DNA of 39,970 nucleotides. Origin: an uncultured Clostridia bacterium. GTDB taxonomy: Bacteria > Bacillota > Clostridia > Christensenellales > Borkfalkiaceae. The stretch lies in the NCBI GenBank assembly GCA_944363395.1, contig CALVUC010000012.1, positions 1-39,970 on the forward strand. Reading direction: 5' to 3'. The notes beneath the pieces were generated by a model. The model was not told where the DNA came from. It saw nothing but the letters and a program-made list of their open reading frames with translations, and did not search any database. Each line of letters opens with the position of its first letter. Positions within the stretch are counted from its first letter, which is position 1. Of the stretch, positions 9,553-17,300 are shown one piece after another. A program made the position numbers and the translations under genes.

Positions 9553-10211
9553 TATCTGCCTCCTTCCGCCTTCTTCGCGGCTTTCAGGACTTCACCCTTG
9601 TAGATCCAGCACTTGACGCCGATCATGCCGAACGTCGTGTGCGCTTCCGCAAAGCCGTAGTCGATGTCCGCGCGGAGCGTCTGAAGGGGGATGCTGCCCT
9701 CGTGATAGTGCTCGCAGCCCGCGATCTCACGCCCGTCGAGACGGCCGCTGACCTGCATCTTGACGCCCTTGACGCCTGCGCGCATCGTCCTGCCGATCGC
9801 CTGCTTGAGCGCGCGGCGGAACGCCATACGCTTTTCGAGCTGTGCCGCGACGCCTTCCGCTACGAGCTGTGCGTCCGCGTCGGGCTTACGGACTTCGGTG
9901 ATGTTGATACCGATCTGCTTGCCCTTGGTGAGCTTTGCAAGATCCTTCTTGATGACTTCGATCTCGGAACCCGCCTTGCCGATGAGCACGCCGGGGCGGC
10001 CCGTGTAGACGGTGACGGAGATCCTGCCTGCCGCACGCTCGATGAGGATGCGGGAGATCGCAGCCGCGTAGTACTTCTTCTTCAGGAAGGTGCGGATGGT
10101 GTGGTCCTCTTTGAGATAGGCGGAGAACTCCTTTTTATCGGCGTACCACTGCGTATCCCAGTTCTTGATGACTCCTACCCTCAGACCGTGAGGATTGACT
10201 TTCTGACCCAT
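9552..10211 (-). CDS. rpsC: 30S ribosomal protein S3
   Basis: 219-residue mRNA-entrance protein: [22 protein letters not shown], a KH domain with the [15 protein letters not shown] loop, and a C-terminal domain with [15 protein letters not shown]-like [20 protein letters not shown] and [30 protein letters not shown]. One nt separates it from rplV. Confidence 0.98.
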   Translation of the reverse strand: MGQKVNPHGLRVGVIKNWDTQWYADKKEFSAYLKEDHTIRTFLKKKYYAAAISRILIERAAGRISVTVYTGRPGVLIGKAGSEIEVIKKDLAKLTKGKQIGINITEVRKPDADAQLVAEGVAAQLEKRMAFRRALKQAIGRTMRAGVKGVKMQVSGRLDGREIAGCEHYHEGSIPLQTLRADIDYGFAEAHTTFGMIGVKCWIYKGEVLKAAKKAEGGR

Positions 10212-10212
10212 G

Positions 10213-10614
10213 TTAGATTTCTCCCTCCGCTTTCTTGACGTCCAGAATGACCGTGATGTGGCTCGTTCTCTTGAGGATGGCGTGGCCCCTGCCCTTGGAG
10301 ACGGGCTGCATTCTCTTGAGCATCATGCCGCCGTTTGCATAGCACTCCGCGACATACAGGTCTCCCCTGTCCATGCCCTGGTTGTGCTCTGCGTTCGCGA
10401 CCGCGCTCATGAGCACCTTCTTGGTGGGCGCCGCGCCGCCGTTGACGCTGTTCTCGAGGATTGCCTGCGCCTCTCTCACGCTCTTGCCGCGGATGAGGTC
10501 GAGCACCGTGCGTACCTTGTAGGGAGAGACACGGACGTACTTCGCGACGGCGTAAGGACGCTTTTCTCTCTTTTCTTCGACGCGCGCCGTCTTCTTCTTC
10601 ATATTCGTCGCCAT
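10213..10614 (-). CDS. rplV: 50S ribosomal protein L22
   Basis: 133-residue protein lining the exit tunnel. The family pattern [32 protein letters not shown] and the tunnel hairpin [30 protein letters not shown] are present. The N-terminus carries an extra basic stretch ([19 protein letters not shown]). Eleven nt after rpsS. Confidence 0.96.
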   Translation of the reverse strand: MATNMKKKTARVEEKREKRPYAVAKYVRVSPYKVRTVLDLIRGKSVREAQAILENSVNGGAAPTKKVLMSAVANAEHNQGMDRGDLYVAECYANGGMMLKRMQPVSKGRGHAILKRTSHITVILDVKKAEGEI

Positions 10615-10625
10615 ATCCTATCTCC

Positions 10626-10907
10626 TTACTTCTTGCCGGGCGCGCTCGTCTTTGCCGCGTGCCCCTTGAATGTTCTCGTGGGAGCGAACTCACCGAGCTT
10701 GCAGCCCACCATGTCCTCCGTCACATAGACGGGAACGTGCTTGCGCCCGTCGTAGACGGCGATCGTGTGACCGACCATCTGGGGGAAGATCGTCGACGCT
10801 CTCGACCAGGTCTTTAACACCTTCTTCTCGTTTGCCTCGTTCATCGCCTCGATGCGCGCAAGCAGCTTCGCTTCGACGTAAGGCCCTTTCTTAACGCTTC
10901 TCGACAT
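10626..10907 (-). CDS. rpsS: 30S ribosomal protein S19
   Basis: 93-residue head protein: [52 protein letters not shown] and [15 protein letters not shown]. The open frame runs upstream to 11003 but the start at 10907 has GGAGG and is the family N-terminus. Fourteen nt after rplB. Confidence 0.97.
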   Translation of the reverse strand: MSRSVKKGPYVEAKLLARIEAMNEANEKKVLKTWSRASTIFPQMVGHTIAVYDGRKHVPVYVTEDMVGCKLGEFAPTRTFKGHAAKTSAPGKK

Positions 10908-10921
10908 GATTGCTTCCTCCC

Positions 10922-11749
10922 TTAATTGATCCTCTTGAGGATGAACTTGCTCGTCGGGTTCTTCTTCTTTCTCGTCTTGTAGCCGAGCGCGGGCTTGCCC
11001 CAAGGCGTCTGGGGACCTGCGTGACCGACGGGCGACTTGCCTTCACCGCCGCCGTGAGGGTGATCGTTGGGGTTCATGACCGAACCGCGGACGGTGGGAC
11101 GGGTGCCGAGGTGACGGGTCTTGCCCGCCTTGCCGAGGCTGACGATCTCGTGCTCGAGGTTGCCGACCTGACCGATGGTCGCGCGGCAGCCGACGGGGAT
11201 GAGACGCATCTCGCCCGAAGGCATCTTGATGGTGGCATATGCGCCCTCGCGCGCCATGATCTGGGCGGAGATGCCCGCGCTTCTCGCGATCTGACCGCCG
11301 CGGCCGGGCTTCATCTCGATGTTGTGGACGATGGTACCGACGGGGATGTCGGAAAGGGGCAGGGCGTTGCCGACCTTGATGTCCGCGCCCGTGCCGCTCA
11401 TGACCTTATCGCCGACGTTCAGACCGACGGGAGCGAGGATGTAACGCTTTTCGCCGTCTGCATAGGCAAGGAGCGCGATGTATGCGCTGCGGTTGGGATC
11501 GTACTGGATGCTCTTGACCGTTGCGGGGACGCCGTCCTTGTTGCGCTTGAAATCGATGATGCGGTACTTTCTCTTGTTGCCGCCGCCGATGTGACGGACG
11601 GTGATCTTGCCCGCATTGTTCCTGCCGCCCGACTTGCGCTGATCTTCGAGCAGTCCCCTTTCGGGCTTCTGCTTGGAGATATCGCCGTACACGGCGACCG
11701 TCATCTGACGGCGCGCGGGAGAGGTGGGTTTATATCTCTTGACTGCCAT
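10922..11749 (-). CDS. rplB: 50S ribosomal protein L2
   Basis: 275-residue primary 23S-binding protein essential for peptidyl transferase activity. [18 protein letters not shown] and the C-terminal [15 protein letters not shown] with the conserved histidine needed for activity are intact. Fifteen nt after rplW. Confidence 0.98.
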   Translation of the reverse strand: MAVKRYKPTSPARRQMTVAVYGDISKQKPERGLLEDQRKSGGRNNAGKITVRHIGGGNKRKYRIIDFKRNKDGVPATVKSIQYDPNRSAYIALLAYADGEKRYILAPVGLNVGDKVMSGTGADIKVGNALPLSDIPVGTIVHNIEMKPGRGGQIARSAGISAQIMAREGAYATIKMPSGEMRLIPVGCRATIGQVGNLEHEIVSLGKAGKTRHLGTRPTVRGSVMNPNDHPHGGGEGKSPVGHAGPQTPWGKPALGYKTRKKKNPTSKFILKRIN

Positions 11750-11764
11750 GTTGCTATCCTCCGC

Positions 11765-12091
11765 TTACGATAACGAGTTGAAGAACTCGATGGGCTTGCT
11801 GTCCTCGGCAAGCTGGACGATCGCCTTCTTCTCGGTAGGGGTATAACCGCTGTTGCGCCCCATCCTCTTGAGCTTGCCGCGGCGGGTGACGGTGTTCACG
11901 AAGTCCACCTTCACGCCGAACATCTGCTCGACGGCGATCTTGATCTGCGTCTTGTTGGCGTTCTTTGCAACGATGAAGGTGTACTTTCTGCCGTAATGCC
12001 TTCTGTCCGTCTTTGCATCCGCCGTTTCCTGGATGCCGTCGTAACCCTTCTCGGTCAGGACGGGCTTTAAGATGATGTCTTCGGGTAACAT
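11765..12091 (-). CDS. rplW: 50S ribosomal protein L23
   Basis: Exit-tunnel protein that docks trigger factor and SRP. 108 residues, slightly longer than the usual 95-100 because of an insertion (QETADAKTDRRHYGRK) after the DIILKPVLTEKG start. KYTFIVAKNANKTQIKIAVEQMFGVKVDFVNT is diagnostic. Its start overlaps the rplD stop by one base (TAATG). Confidence 0.96.
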   Translation of the reverse strand: MLPEDIILKPVLTEKGYDGIQETADAKTDRRHYGRKYTFIVAKNANKTQIKIAVEQMFGVKVDFVNTVTRRGKLKRMGRNSGYTPTEKKAIVQLAEDSKPIEFFNSLS

Positions 12092-12714
12092 TATGCGTAC
12101 ACCTCCTCGAGTTTCTTCACCGAGCCCTTGGTGAGCACGACGACCGCGTTCGCCACGACTTCGTAGGTGTTGATCTCGCCGACCGGGATGGTCGTGAGTG
12201 TGGGCAGGTTGCGCGCCGCGAGGATGACGTTCTCATCGTTGACGTCCATGACGACGACGGTGCGCTTGTCAAGCCCGAGCGCCTTGCGGAACGCTTCCAT
12301 CTCCTTGGTCTTGGGCGCGCTGACCTTGATCTCGTCCACGACGAGCAGTTCGCCGTCCGCGACCTTCTTGGAGAGCGCCGAGACAAGCGCGCCGCGCTTC
12401 GCGGAGACGTTCATCTTCTTGGAGAAGTCGCGGCTCTTGGGTGCGAACACGACGCCGCCCTTCGTCCACTGAGGCGCGCGGATGGAACCCTGACGCGCAC
12501 GGCCCGTCCCCTTCTGTCTCCAGGGCTTCGCGCCGCCGCCGCGCACTTCGGTGCGGGTGAGCGTGGACTTCGTGCCCTGTCTCTGATTGCAAAGATAGGT
12601 GACGACCGCCTGGTGGATGAGGGGCTCGTTGTAGTCGGCGCCGAACACGTTGTCGTTGAGCTCGAGCGTTTCGACTTCCTCTCCCTTCATGTTGTATACT
12701 TTCACGTTTGCCAT
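12091..12714 (-). CDS. rplD: 50S ribosomal protein L4
   Basis: 207-residue tunnel protein; in Escherichia coli it also represses the S10 operon through the leader. The tunnel loop (TRTEVRGGGAKPWRQKGTGRARQGSIRAPQWTKGG) and a C-terminal Rossmann-like half are clear. Twelve nt after rplC. Confidence 0.97.
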   Translation of the reverse strand: MANVKVYNMKGEEVETLELNDNVFGADYNEPLIHQAVVTYLCNQRQGTKSTLTRTEVRGGGAKPWRQKGTGRARQGSIRAPQWTKGGVVFAPKSRDFSKKMNVSAKRGALVSALSKKVADGELLVVDEIKVSAPKTKEMEAFRKALGLDKRTVVVMDVNDENVILAARNLPTLTTIPVGEINTYEVVANAVVVLTKGSVKKLEEVYA

Positions 12715-12725
12715 GACCGTTCTCC

Positions 12726-13358
12726 TTATGCCTTGACGCTCGTCTTCAACGTGACGACGCTGCCCTTGACCCCGGGGATGGCGCCCTTGACGAGGATGGC
12801 GTTTCTTGCGACATCCACGCGGACGACTTCGAGATTCTGGATGGTGACGTTCTCGACACCGTACTGACCTGCGAGGTGCTTCTGCTTGAACACGCGGGAA
12901 GGCGTGCTGTTCGCGCCCATGGAACCGGGCTCCCTGTGCACAGGGCCGACGCCGTGCGTCTCTTTCAGGCGGTGCTGGTTCCAGCGCTTGATGACGCCCG
13001 TGTAGCCGTGACCTTTGGTGACGCCCGAAGCGTCCACCTTGTCGCCTGCGGCAAAGACGTCCGCCTTGACCTCGTCGCCCACGTTATAGCCCTCCACGCT
13101 GTCCACACGGACTTCCTTGAGGACCTTGCAGGGCGCGACGCCCGCCTTCTTGAACTGGCCGAGGTCGGGCTTGTTGAGCGCCTTCTCCTTGGCGGGAAGG
13201 AAGCCGAGCTTCAAAGCCGTGTAGCCGTCCGTCTCGACCGTCTTGACCTGCACGACGGGGCAGGGACCTGCCTCGATGACCGTGACGGGAATGACCTTCC
13301 CGTCCTCCGCAAAGATCTGGGTCATACCCACCTTGCGGCCGATGATTGCTTTACCCAT
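12726..13358 (-). CDS. rplC: 50S ribosomal protein L3
   Basis: 210-residue early-assembly protein starting MGKAIIGRKVGMTQIF. A GTG four codons upstream (13370) overlaps the AAGGAG ribosome binding site itself, so the ATG at 13358 is chosen. GHGYTGVIKRWNQHRLKETHGVGPVHREPGSMGANSTPSRVFK is the conserved core near the peptidyl transferase centre. A bulged hairpin, arms CCGGATAC and GTATCGG, lies in the gap to rpsJ (13392-13416). Confidence 0.97.
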   Translation of the reverse strand: MGKAIIGRKVGMTQIFAEDGKVIPVTVIEAGPCPVVQVKTVETDGYTALKLGFLPAKEKALNKPDLGQFKKAGVAPCKVLKEVRVDSVEGYNVGDEVKADVFAAGDKVDASGVTKGHGYTGVIKRWNQHRLKETHGVGPVHREPGSMGANSTPSRVFKQKHLAGQYGVENVTIQNLEVVRVDVARNAILVKGAIPGVKGSVVTLKTSVKA

Positions 13359-13415
13359 TGTAAAGTTCACTCCTTTTTTCTTTATTTTCCGATACCTTTT
13401 GGAAAGTATCCGGTA

Positions 13416-13715
13416 TTACAGCTTGACCTTGATATCGACGCCTGCGGGCAGATGGATGGAATCCAAGAGCTTGGCGTTGGGCGAGTAGATGTCGATGATG
13501 CGCTTGTAGGTGCGCAGCTCGAACTGCTCGCGGGAGTCCTTGTCTTTGTGAGGGCTCCTCAAGATGGTGACGATCTCGCGCTCCGTGGGAAGCGGGATGG
13601 GACCGGAGATCTTTGCGCCGCCCTTTTGCATCGTCTCGACGATGCGGCTTGCAGCCTGGTCCACGAGTTCGTGATCGTACGCCGAAAGTTTGATCCTGAT
13701 CTTCTGACTTGCCAT
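13416..13715 (-). CDS. rpsJ: 30S ribosomal protein S10
   Basis: 99-residue small-subunit protein (also NusE, the antitermination factor). [51 protein letters not shown] and the C-terminal [14 protein letters not shown]-type ending are intact. First gene of the S10 cluster; start preceded by GGAAGGAG. Confidence 0.98.
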   Translation of the reverse strand: MASQKIRIKLSAYDHELVDQAASRIVETMQKGGAKISGPIPLPTEREIVTILRSPHKDKDSREQFELRTYKRIIDIYSPNAKLLDSIHLPAGVDIKVKL

Positions 13716-13730
13716 GTTTTACTCCTTCCT

Positions 13731-13758
13731 TTTATACTAACTGTGATTTGCTTGTCAA
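13731..13758 (-). promoter_or_regulatory. Possible second, start-proximal promoter of rpsJ
   Basis: TTGACA at 13753-13758, 16-nt spacer, TATAAA at 13731-13736 on the minus strand. A start near 13724 would leave a leader of only about 9 nt and cut into the GGAAGGAG ribosome binding site (13722-13729). It would bypass the long leader and its terminator-like hairpin. Activity is uncertain. Confidence 0.45.
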
Positions 13759-13787
13759 CGCCTCCGTGCGTATCGAGGACTCCCATG

Positions 13788-13827
13788 AAAAAAACACGCG
13801 TCGTTTTGCGGTGTTTTCCTCGCAAAA
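13788..13827 (-). promoter_or_regulatory. Attenuator-like hairpin pair in the S10 leader
   Basis: Minus-strand RNA can form a 9-bp stem (5' arm AAAACACCGC, 13808-13817, one bulged C; 3' arm GCGTGTTTT, 13791-13799) that ends in a run of U, an intrinsic terminator pattern. An alternative stem, TTTTGCG (13821-13827) with CGCAAAA (13804-13810), uses bases of the terminator's 5' arm and so excludes it. This is the layout of an attenuator about 75-110 nt before rpsJ. The sensed factor (L4 in Escherichia coli) is not shown by the sequence. Confidence 0.5.
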
Positions 13828-13979
13828 GCCTTCGGTTAGTCGCAGAAGTCTCGCTTCCACATTTGTCCGCGGAAATTATCTGCCGAGGGGCTTTCCTGCC
13901 TCGATTTTTCAGTAACTTCCCGCTTCAACCCTATACGCGTCGGCGCGGCAAAAGACTGCCGCTTTGACACAGCCTGTAT

Positions 13980-14008
13980 ACTATACCATCTTTTTTACGG
14001 GAAGTCAA
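13980..14008 (-). promoter_or_regulatory. Main promoter of the S10 cluster
   Basis: TTGACT at 14003-14008, 17-nt spacer, TATAGT at 13980-13985 on the minus strand. Predicted start near 13973, giving a leader of about 258 nt before rpsJ (13716-13973). The leader contains the attenuator-like hairpins and no credible open reading frame. The 13,716-14,224 gap otherwise holds only the divergent promoter at 14189-14217. Confidence 0.8.
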
Positions 14009-14188
14009 CGATTTGAACGGTCTTTTTTGCCTGTTTTTTGCATTTTTTCGGGGTTTTTCGGAAGCATTTTCCTTCCGCCGCGAGATATGGGATATTTTTC
14101 CCCGCCGCACACAAAATATACCCCCTCCCGCGCGCGGCGCCCTCGCCTTACCATATATATAGAGCCCCTTTGCGCGGCGAAAAAACGT

Positions 14189-14217
14189 TTGACAACCGCT
14201 TTCGCACGGGGTACAAT
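14189..14217 (+). promoter_or_regulatory. Promoter placed for a leaderless mRNA (DUF1275-GNAT gene)
   Basis: TTGACA at 14189-14194, 17-nt spacer, TACAAT at 14212-14217. Only 7 nt separate the -10 box from the ATG at 14225, so transcription should begin at or within a base or two of the start codon. The intervening AGAAGAC is not a usable Shine-Dalgarno sequence at that distance. Confidence 0.75.
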
Positions 14218-14224
14218 AGAAGAC

Positions 14225-15394
14225 ATGAAGTATTACCGCAGAAAATATGCGGCGTATCCCGTCTACGAGTGGCTGGAAACGGGCATCCTCTTGTGCCTTG
14301 CGGGCGGGTTTCTGGACGCCTATACCTATGTGACGCGGGGCGGCGTGTTCGCCAACGCGCAGACGGCAAACCTCATCCTGATGACTTTGGGGCTTGCGAC
14401 GGGCAAGGGCGCGCAGGCGCTCAAATACCTCGTCCCCATCCTCTTCTTTTTCTGCGGCGTGACGCTGAGCGAACTCGCCCTCCACGCGGGAAAAAAGCGG
14501 CGCAGCGATTTCCGCGCCCATGCGCCCGTCCTCGCGGGAGAAGCGGCGGTGCTCGTCCTGATCGGCGCGCTCCCCGCGGCGGCGGACGACACCCTCGTCA
14601 ACGCCCTCGCCTCCTTTGCCGCAGCGCTGCAATTCGACAACTTCCGCAGGTTGGAGGGAAACCCCTTCGCCACGGCGTTCTGCACGGGCAACCTGCGTTC
14701 GGCGACCGAGCACCTCTTTCACGCCGCCGCCGAAAAGAGCCGCGCGGCGCTCAAGGTCTCGGGCAAATACTTTGCCTGCATCCTCGCCTTTCTTGCGGGC
14801 GTCGTCGCGGGGTACTTCGCCTCCCGCGCGCTCGGCGGCAGCGCCGCCTTCCTCGACGCGGGCATGCTCGCCCTTGCCGCGGCGGGCGTCGCCTGCGGCG
14901 CGTTCTTCCGCAAACGCCGCGTCCGCGTGCGCAGGATCGCGGCGGGAGAACTCGCCCAAGCGCGCGCCCTCGTATGGGAGAGTTTCGAGCGCTACGTCGC
15001 GCCCTCCTATACGCCCGAGGGCGCGGAACACTTCCGCTACTTCCTGGACGACCCCGCCCTCCCCGCGGAGAAGGATCTCTACGGCGTATTCGCGGGCGGG
15101 ATGCTCAAAGGCGTGCTCATCGCCGAACAGGACGGCTCGCACATCTGCGCCTTTTTTGTCAAGAACGGCGAGCTCCGCCAGGGCTACGGCAGCAAACTCA
15201 TGCACCGCTTTTTGGAGTACGTTCCCCAAAAAAGCGTGACCGTGAACGCCGCGCCCGCCGCCGTGAACGCTTACAAAAAATTGGGTTTCGTCCCCGAGGG
15301 CGGCATCTGCCACGCGGACGGCATGACCTATCTTCCGATGCGCCGCGACCCTTCGCCGCGCACCGAACACAAACCGACAGGAGGTACCCCATGA
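14225..15394 (+). CDS. DUF1275 (YoaK-like) membrane protein fused to a GNAT acetyltransferase
   Basis: 389 residues in two parts. Residues 1-225 match the DUF1275/YoaK family of six-helix membrane proteins of unknown function: the ETGILLCLAGGFLDAYTYVTRGGVF start, the QTANLIL segment and the FCTGNLR motif at 152-157. After a basic KRRVRVRR junction, residues 233-372 form a GNAT domain with the acetyl-CoA loop RQGYGSK (318-324) and the AVNAYKKLGF motif. The start at 14225 is fixed by the promoter and by the first family residues; the frame is open further upstream. The fusion would place the acetyltransferase on the cytoplasmic membrane face; its substrate is unknown. It overlaps the next gene by 4 nt. 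Confidence 0.9.
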   Translation: MKYYRRKYAAYPVYEWLETGILLCLAGGFLDAYTYVTRGGVFANAQTANLILMTLGLATGKGAQALKYLVPILFFFCGVTLSELALHAGKKRRSDFRAHAPVLAGEAAVLVLIGALPAAADDTLVNALASFAAALQFDNFRRLEGNPFATAFCTGNLRSATEHLFHAAAEKSRAALKVSGKYFACILAFLAGVVAGYFASRALGGSAAFLDAGMLALAAAGVACGAFFRKRRVRVRRIAAGELAQARALVWESFERYVAPSYTPEGAEHFRYFLDDPALPAEKDLYGVFAGGMLKGVLIAEQDGSHICAFFVKNGELRQGYGSKLMHRFLEYVPQKSVTVNAAPAAVNAYKKLGFVPEGGICHADGMTYLPMRRDPSPRTEHKPTGGTP

Positions 15395-15996
15395 CACGAA
15401 CGATCACCGTAACGGGACGGAGTGAACAGAGCGTCTGCCCCGACCTTGCCCGCCTCACGCTGGAAGTGCGCGAGGAGCGCGCCCTGAGCCGCGAGGCAGC
15501 CGATGCGTGCGGCGCCCGCACGGAATCGCTGCTTGCCGCGCTCCGCCCCCTTCTTCCGCAGGGCGCCGTAAAGACGGTCTCCCTGCGCACCGACGTGCGC
15601 CGCGACGAACACGGGCGCGTGACGGCGTATATCGCCTCGCGGCGGCTGCTCGCCGAATGCCGCGCCGACGCCGGGACGGTCGCTTCCCTCATCGACGCGG
15701 CGCTCCAAAGCGGCGCGGAGCCCCTGCTCTCCCTCTCCTATGTCCTGCGCGACCCTGCAAAAAAGCGCGAGGCGCTGCTCAAAGAGGCGGTGCGCGACGC
15801 CCGCAAAAAGGCGCGCGCCATTGCGGAAGCGGCGGGCGTCACGCTCGGCGCGCTGGTCGGCGTGACCTACGCCCAGCCCTCCGCCGTCCCCTTCCGCACG
15901 CTGCGGATGGCATCCCACGGCGACTTCGGCGCAGACCTCACGCCCGACGACGTGACGCTCTCCGACGAGGTCACAGCCGTCTACGAGATCGAATGA
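15391..15996 (+). CDS. SIMPL (DUF541) domain protein, cytoplasmic form
   Basis: 201 residues matching the SIMPL/DUF541 family: the ITVTGRSEQSVCPDLARLTLEV start, the central ALQSGAEPLLSLSYVLRD and the AVRDARKKARAIAEAAGVTLGALVGV helix. Most family members carry a signal peptide and sit in the envelope; this one starts directly with the domain, so it should be cytoplasmic. The start overlaps the preceding stop (ATGA) and has AGGAGGT. Function unknown; coupled to the DUF1275-GNAT protein. Confidence 0.88.
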   Translation: MTRTITVTGRSEQSVCPDLARLTLEVREERALSREAADACGARTESLLAALRPLLPQGAVKTVSLRTDVRRDEHGRVTAYIASRRLLAECRADAGTVASLIDAALQSGAEPLLSLSYVLRDPAKKREALLKEAVRDARKKARAIAEAAGVTLGALVGVTYAQPSAVPFRTLRMASHGDFGADLTPDDVTLSDEVTAVYEIE

Positions 15997-16023
15997 AGCA
16001 AACGAACAGAACGATCAAAAAGC

Positions 16024-16057
16024 AGCGCGCCTGCCGCAATTCTGCGGCAGGCGCGCT
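16024..16057. terminator. Bidirectional intrinsic terminator
   Basis: A 14-bp perfect stem (arms AGCGCGCCTGCCGC and its complement) around a 6-nt loop, with TTTT after it on the plus strand and a T-run on the minus side. It separates the convergent SIMPL gene and MFS permease gene. Confidence 0.9.
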
Positions 16058-16100
16058 CTTTTATGCCTTATTTGCGCATTGCAGGACGCCCGTCCCCGCG

Positions 16101-17288
16101 TCACGCCGCGGGCGGGAGATGCACTTTTCCCGCATGGAACCGATCGACGGCGCGGTTGCATCCCTCCGCCATCACGGCGAGCAGGACAAGGAATACGCCC
16201 ACCCACAGGGGCAGCCACGCAATGGAAACGTACTGCGCGAATATGCCGAACAGGGGCGGCATGAAGGTCGTCCCGACGTACGCCGCCGCCATCTCCACCC
16301 CGATGACGGACTGGGAATTTTTCGTCCCGAAATTAAAGGGCGTGGAATGGATGATCGCGGGATAGACGGGCGCGCACCCGATGCCGACGACGACAAACCC
16401 CGCGATGGACACGGCGTATGTCTTCAGCGGCAGCGCGAGCAGGACGAGTCCCGCCGCAATGACCGCGCAGCCGATGCGGATGAGCCGCCTGTCCCCCAGC
16501 CGCTCCGAGACAAAGCCGCTGACAAACCGACCGACGGTGATCCCGATATAAAAGAGCGAGCCGAGCATGGCGGCGATCTCCGCGCCCGCGCCGCGGTATT
16601 CCGCGAAATAGCTGCTCGCCCAATACATACTCGTCGCCTCCACCGTACTGTACGCGAAGAACGCGACGAGCAGGAAGGGAACGCCCTTCAGGCGCATGGT
16701 CTGCGGAACGGTGAGCGGCGTGCGCTGCGCGTCCTGCGCGGCAGGTCTGACCCAAAGGGGAAGGCTTAAGACGATGAGCGCCGTCAGCCCGAACTGGATA
16801 TAGGAAGTGACGCGGTAGCCCCCTTCCCAGCCGGCAGGCCCCGCAAGGCAGGCGCCCATGATAAAGGGGCTGACGAGCGCGCCCACGCCCCAGAAACAGT
16901 GCAGCCAACTCATGTGCCGCGCCTTGTAGTGAAGGGCGACATAGTTATTGAGCGCCGCGTCCACGGCGCCCGCTCCCAATCCGTAGGGAACGGCGATGAG
17001 ACAGAGCACCCAGAAGGCGCGGGCAAAGGAAAAGCCGAGCATCGCGCCCGCCGTCATGAGGACGCTGACCGCCGTCACGAGCCCCGTCCCCAATTTGCGG
17101 GTGAGAAAGTCGGACGCGAGGCTGGAGACGATGGTCCCCGCCGAAATGATCATAGTGACGAGCCCCATCGCCGAGACGGGAGCGCCGAGCTCCACGCGCA
17201 TGACGGGCCACGCCGAACCCAGAAGGGAGTCGGGCAGCCCGAGGCTGACGAAGGCAAGATAGATGACTGCAAGAAGAAGAGATGCCAT
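16101..17288 (-). CDS. MFS permease, probably for sugars or galactosides
   Basis: 395 residues with about 12 hydrophobic helices, major facilitator superfamily. The loop between helices 2 and 3 (SDFLTRKLGTG) and its repeat in the second half (FVSERLGDRRLIRIG) follow the MFS signature. The overall style (GLPDSLLGSAWPVM near the N-terminus, NFGTKNSQSVIGVEMAAAYVG near the end) resembles the fucose-permease-like branch. It begins 12 nt after the alpha-galactosidase stop and is probably co-transcribed with it, so uptake of an alpha-galactoside or its products is likely; substrate is inferred from context only. Confidence 0.88.
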   Translation of the reverse strand: MASLLLAVIYLAFVSLGLPDSLLGSAWPVMRVELGAPVSAMGLVTMIISAGTIVSSLASDFLTRKLGTGLVTAVSVLMTAGAMLGFSFARAFWVLCLIAVPYGLGAGAVDAALNNYVALHYKARHMSWLHCFWGVGALVSPFIMGACLAGPAGWEGGYRVTSYIQFGLTALIVLSLPLWVRPAAQDAQRTPLTVPQTMRLKGVPFLLVAFFAYSTVEATSMYWASSYFAEYRGAGAEIAAMLGSLFYIGITVGRFVSGFVSERLGDRRLIRIGCAVIAAGLVLLALPLKTYAVSIAGFVVVGIGCAPVYPAIIHSTPFNFGTKNSQSVIGVEMAAAYVGTTFMPPLFGIFAQYVSIAWLPLWVGVFLVLLAVMAEGCNRAVDRFHAGKVHLPPAA

Positions 17289-17300
17289 AGCCTGTCTGCG

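Noticed and set aside
13931-15397. 488-codon minus-strand frame opposite the DUF1275-GNAT gene
   Set aside because: Crosses two promoters and lacks start signals; the plus-strand domains are clear.
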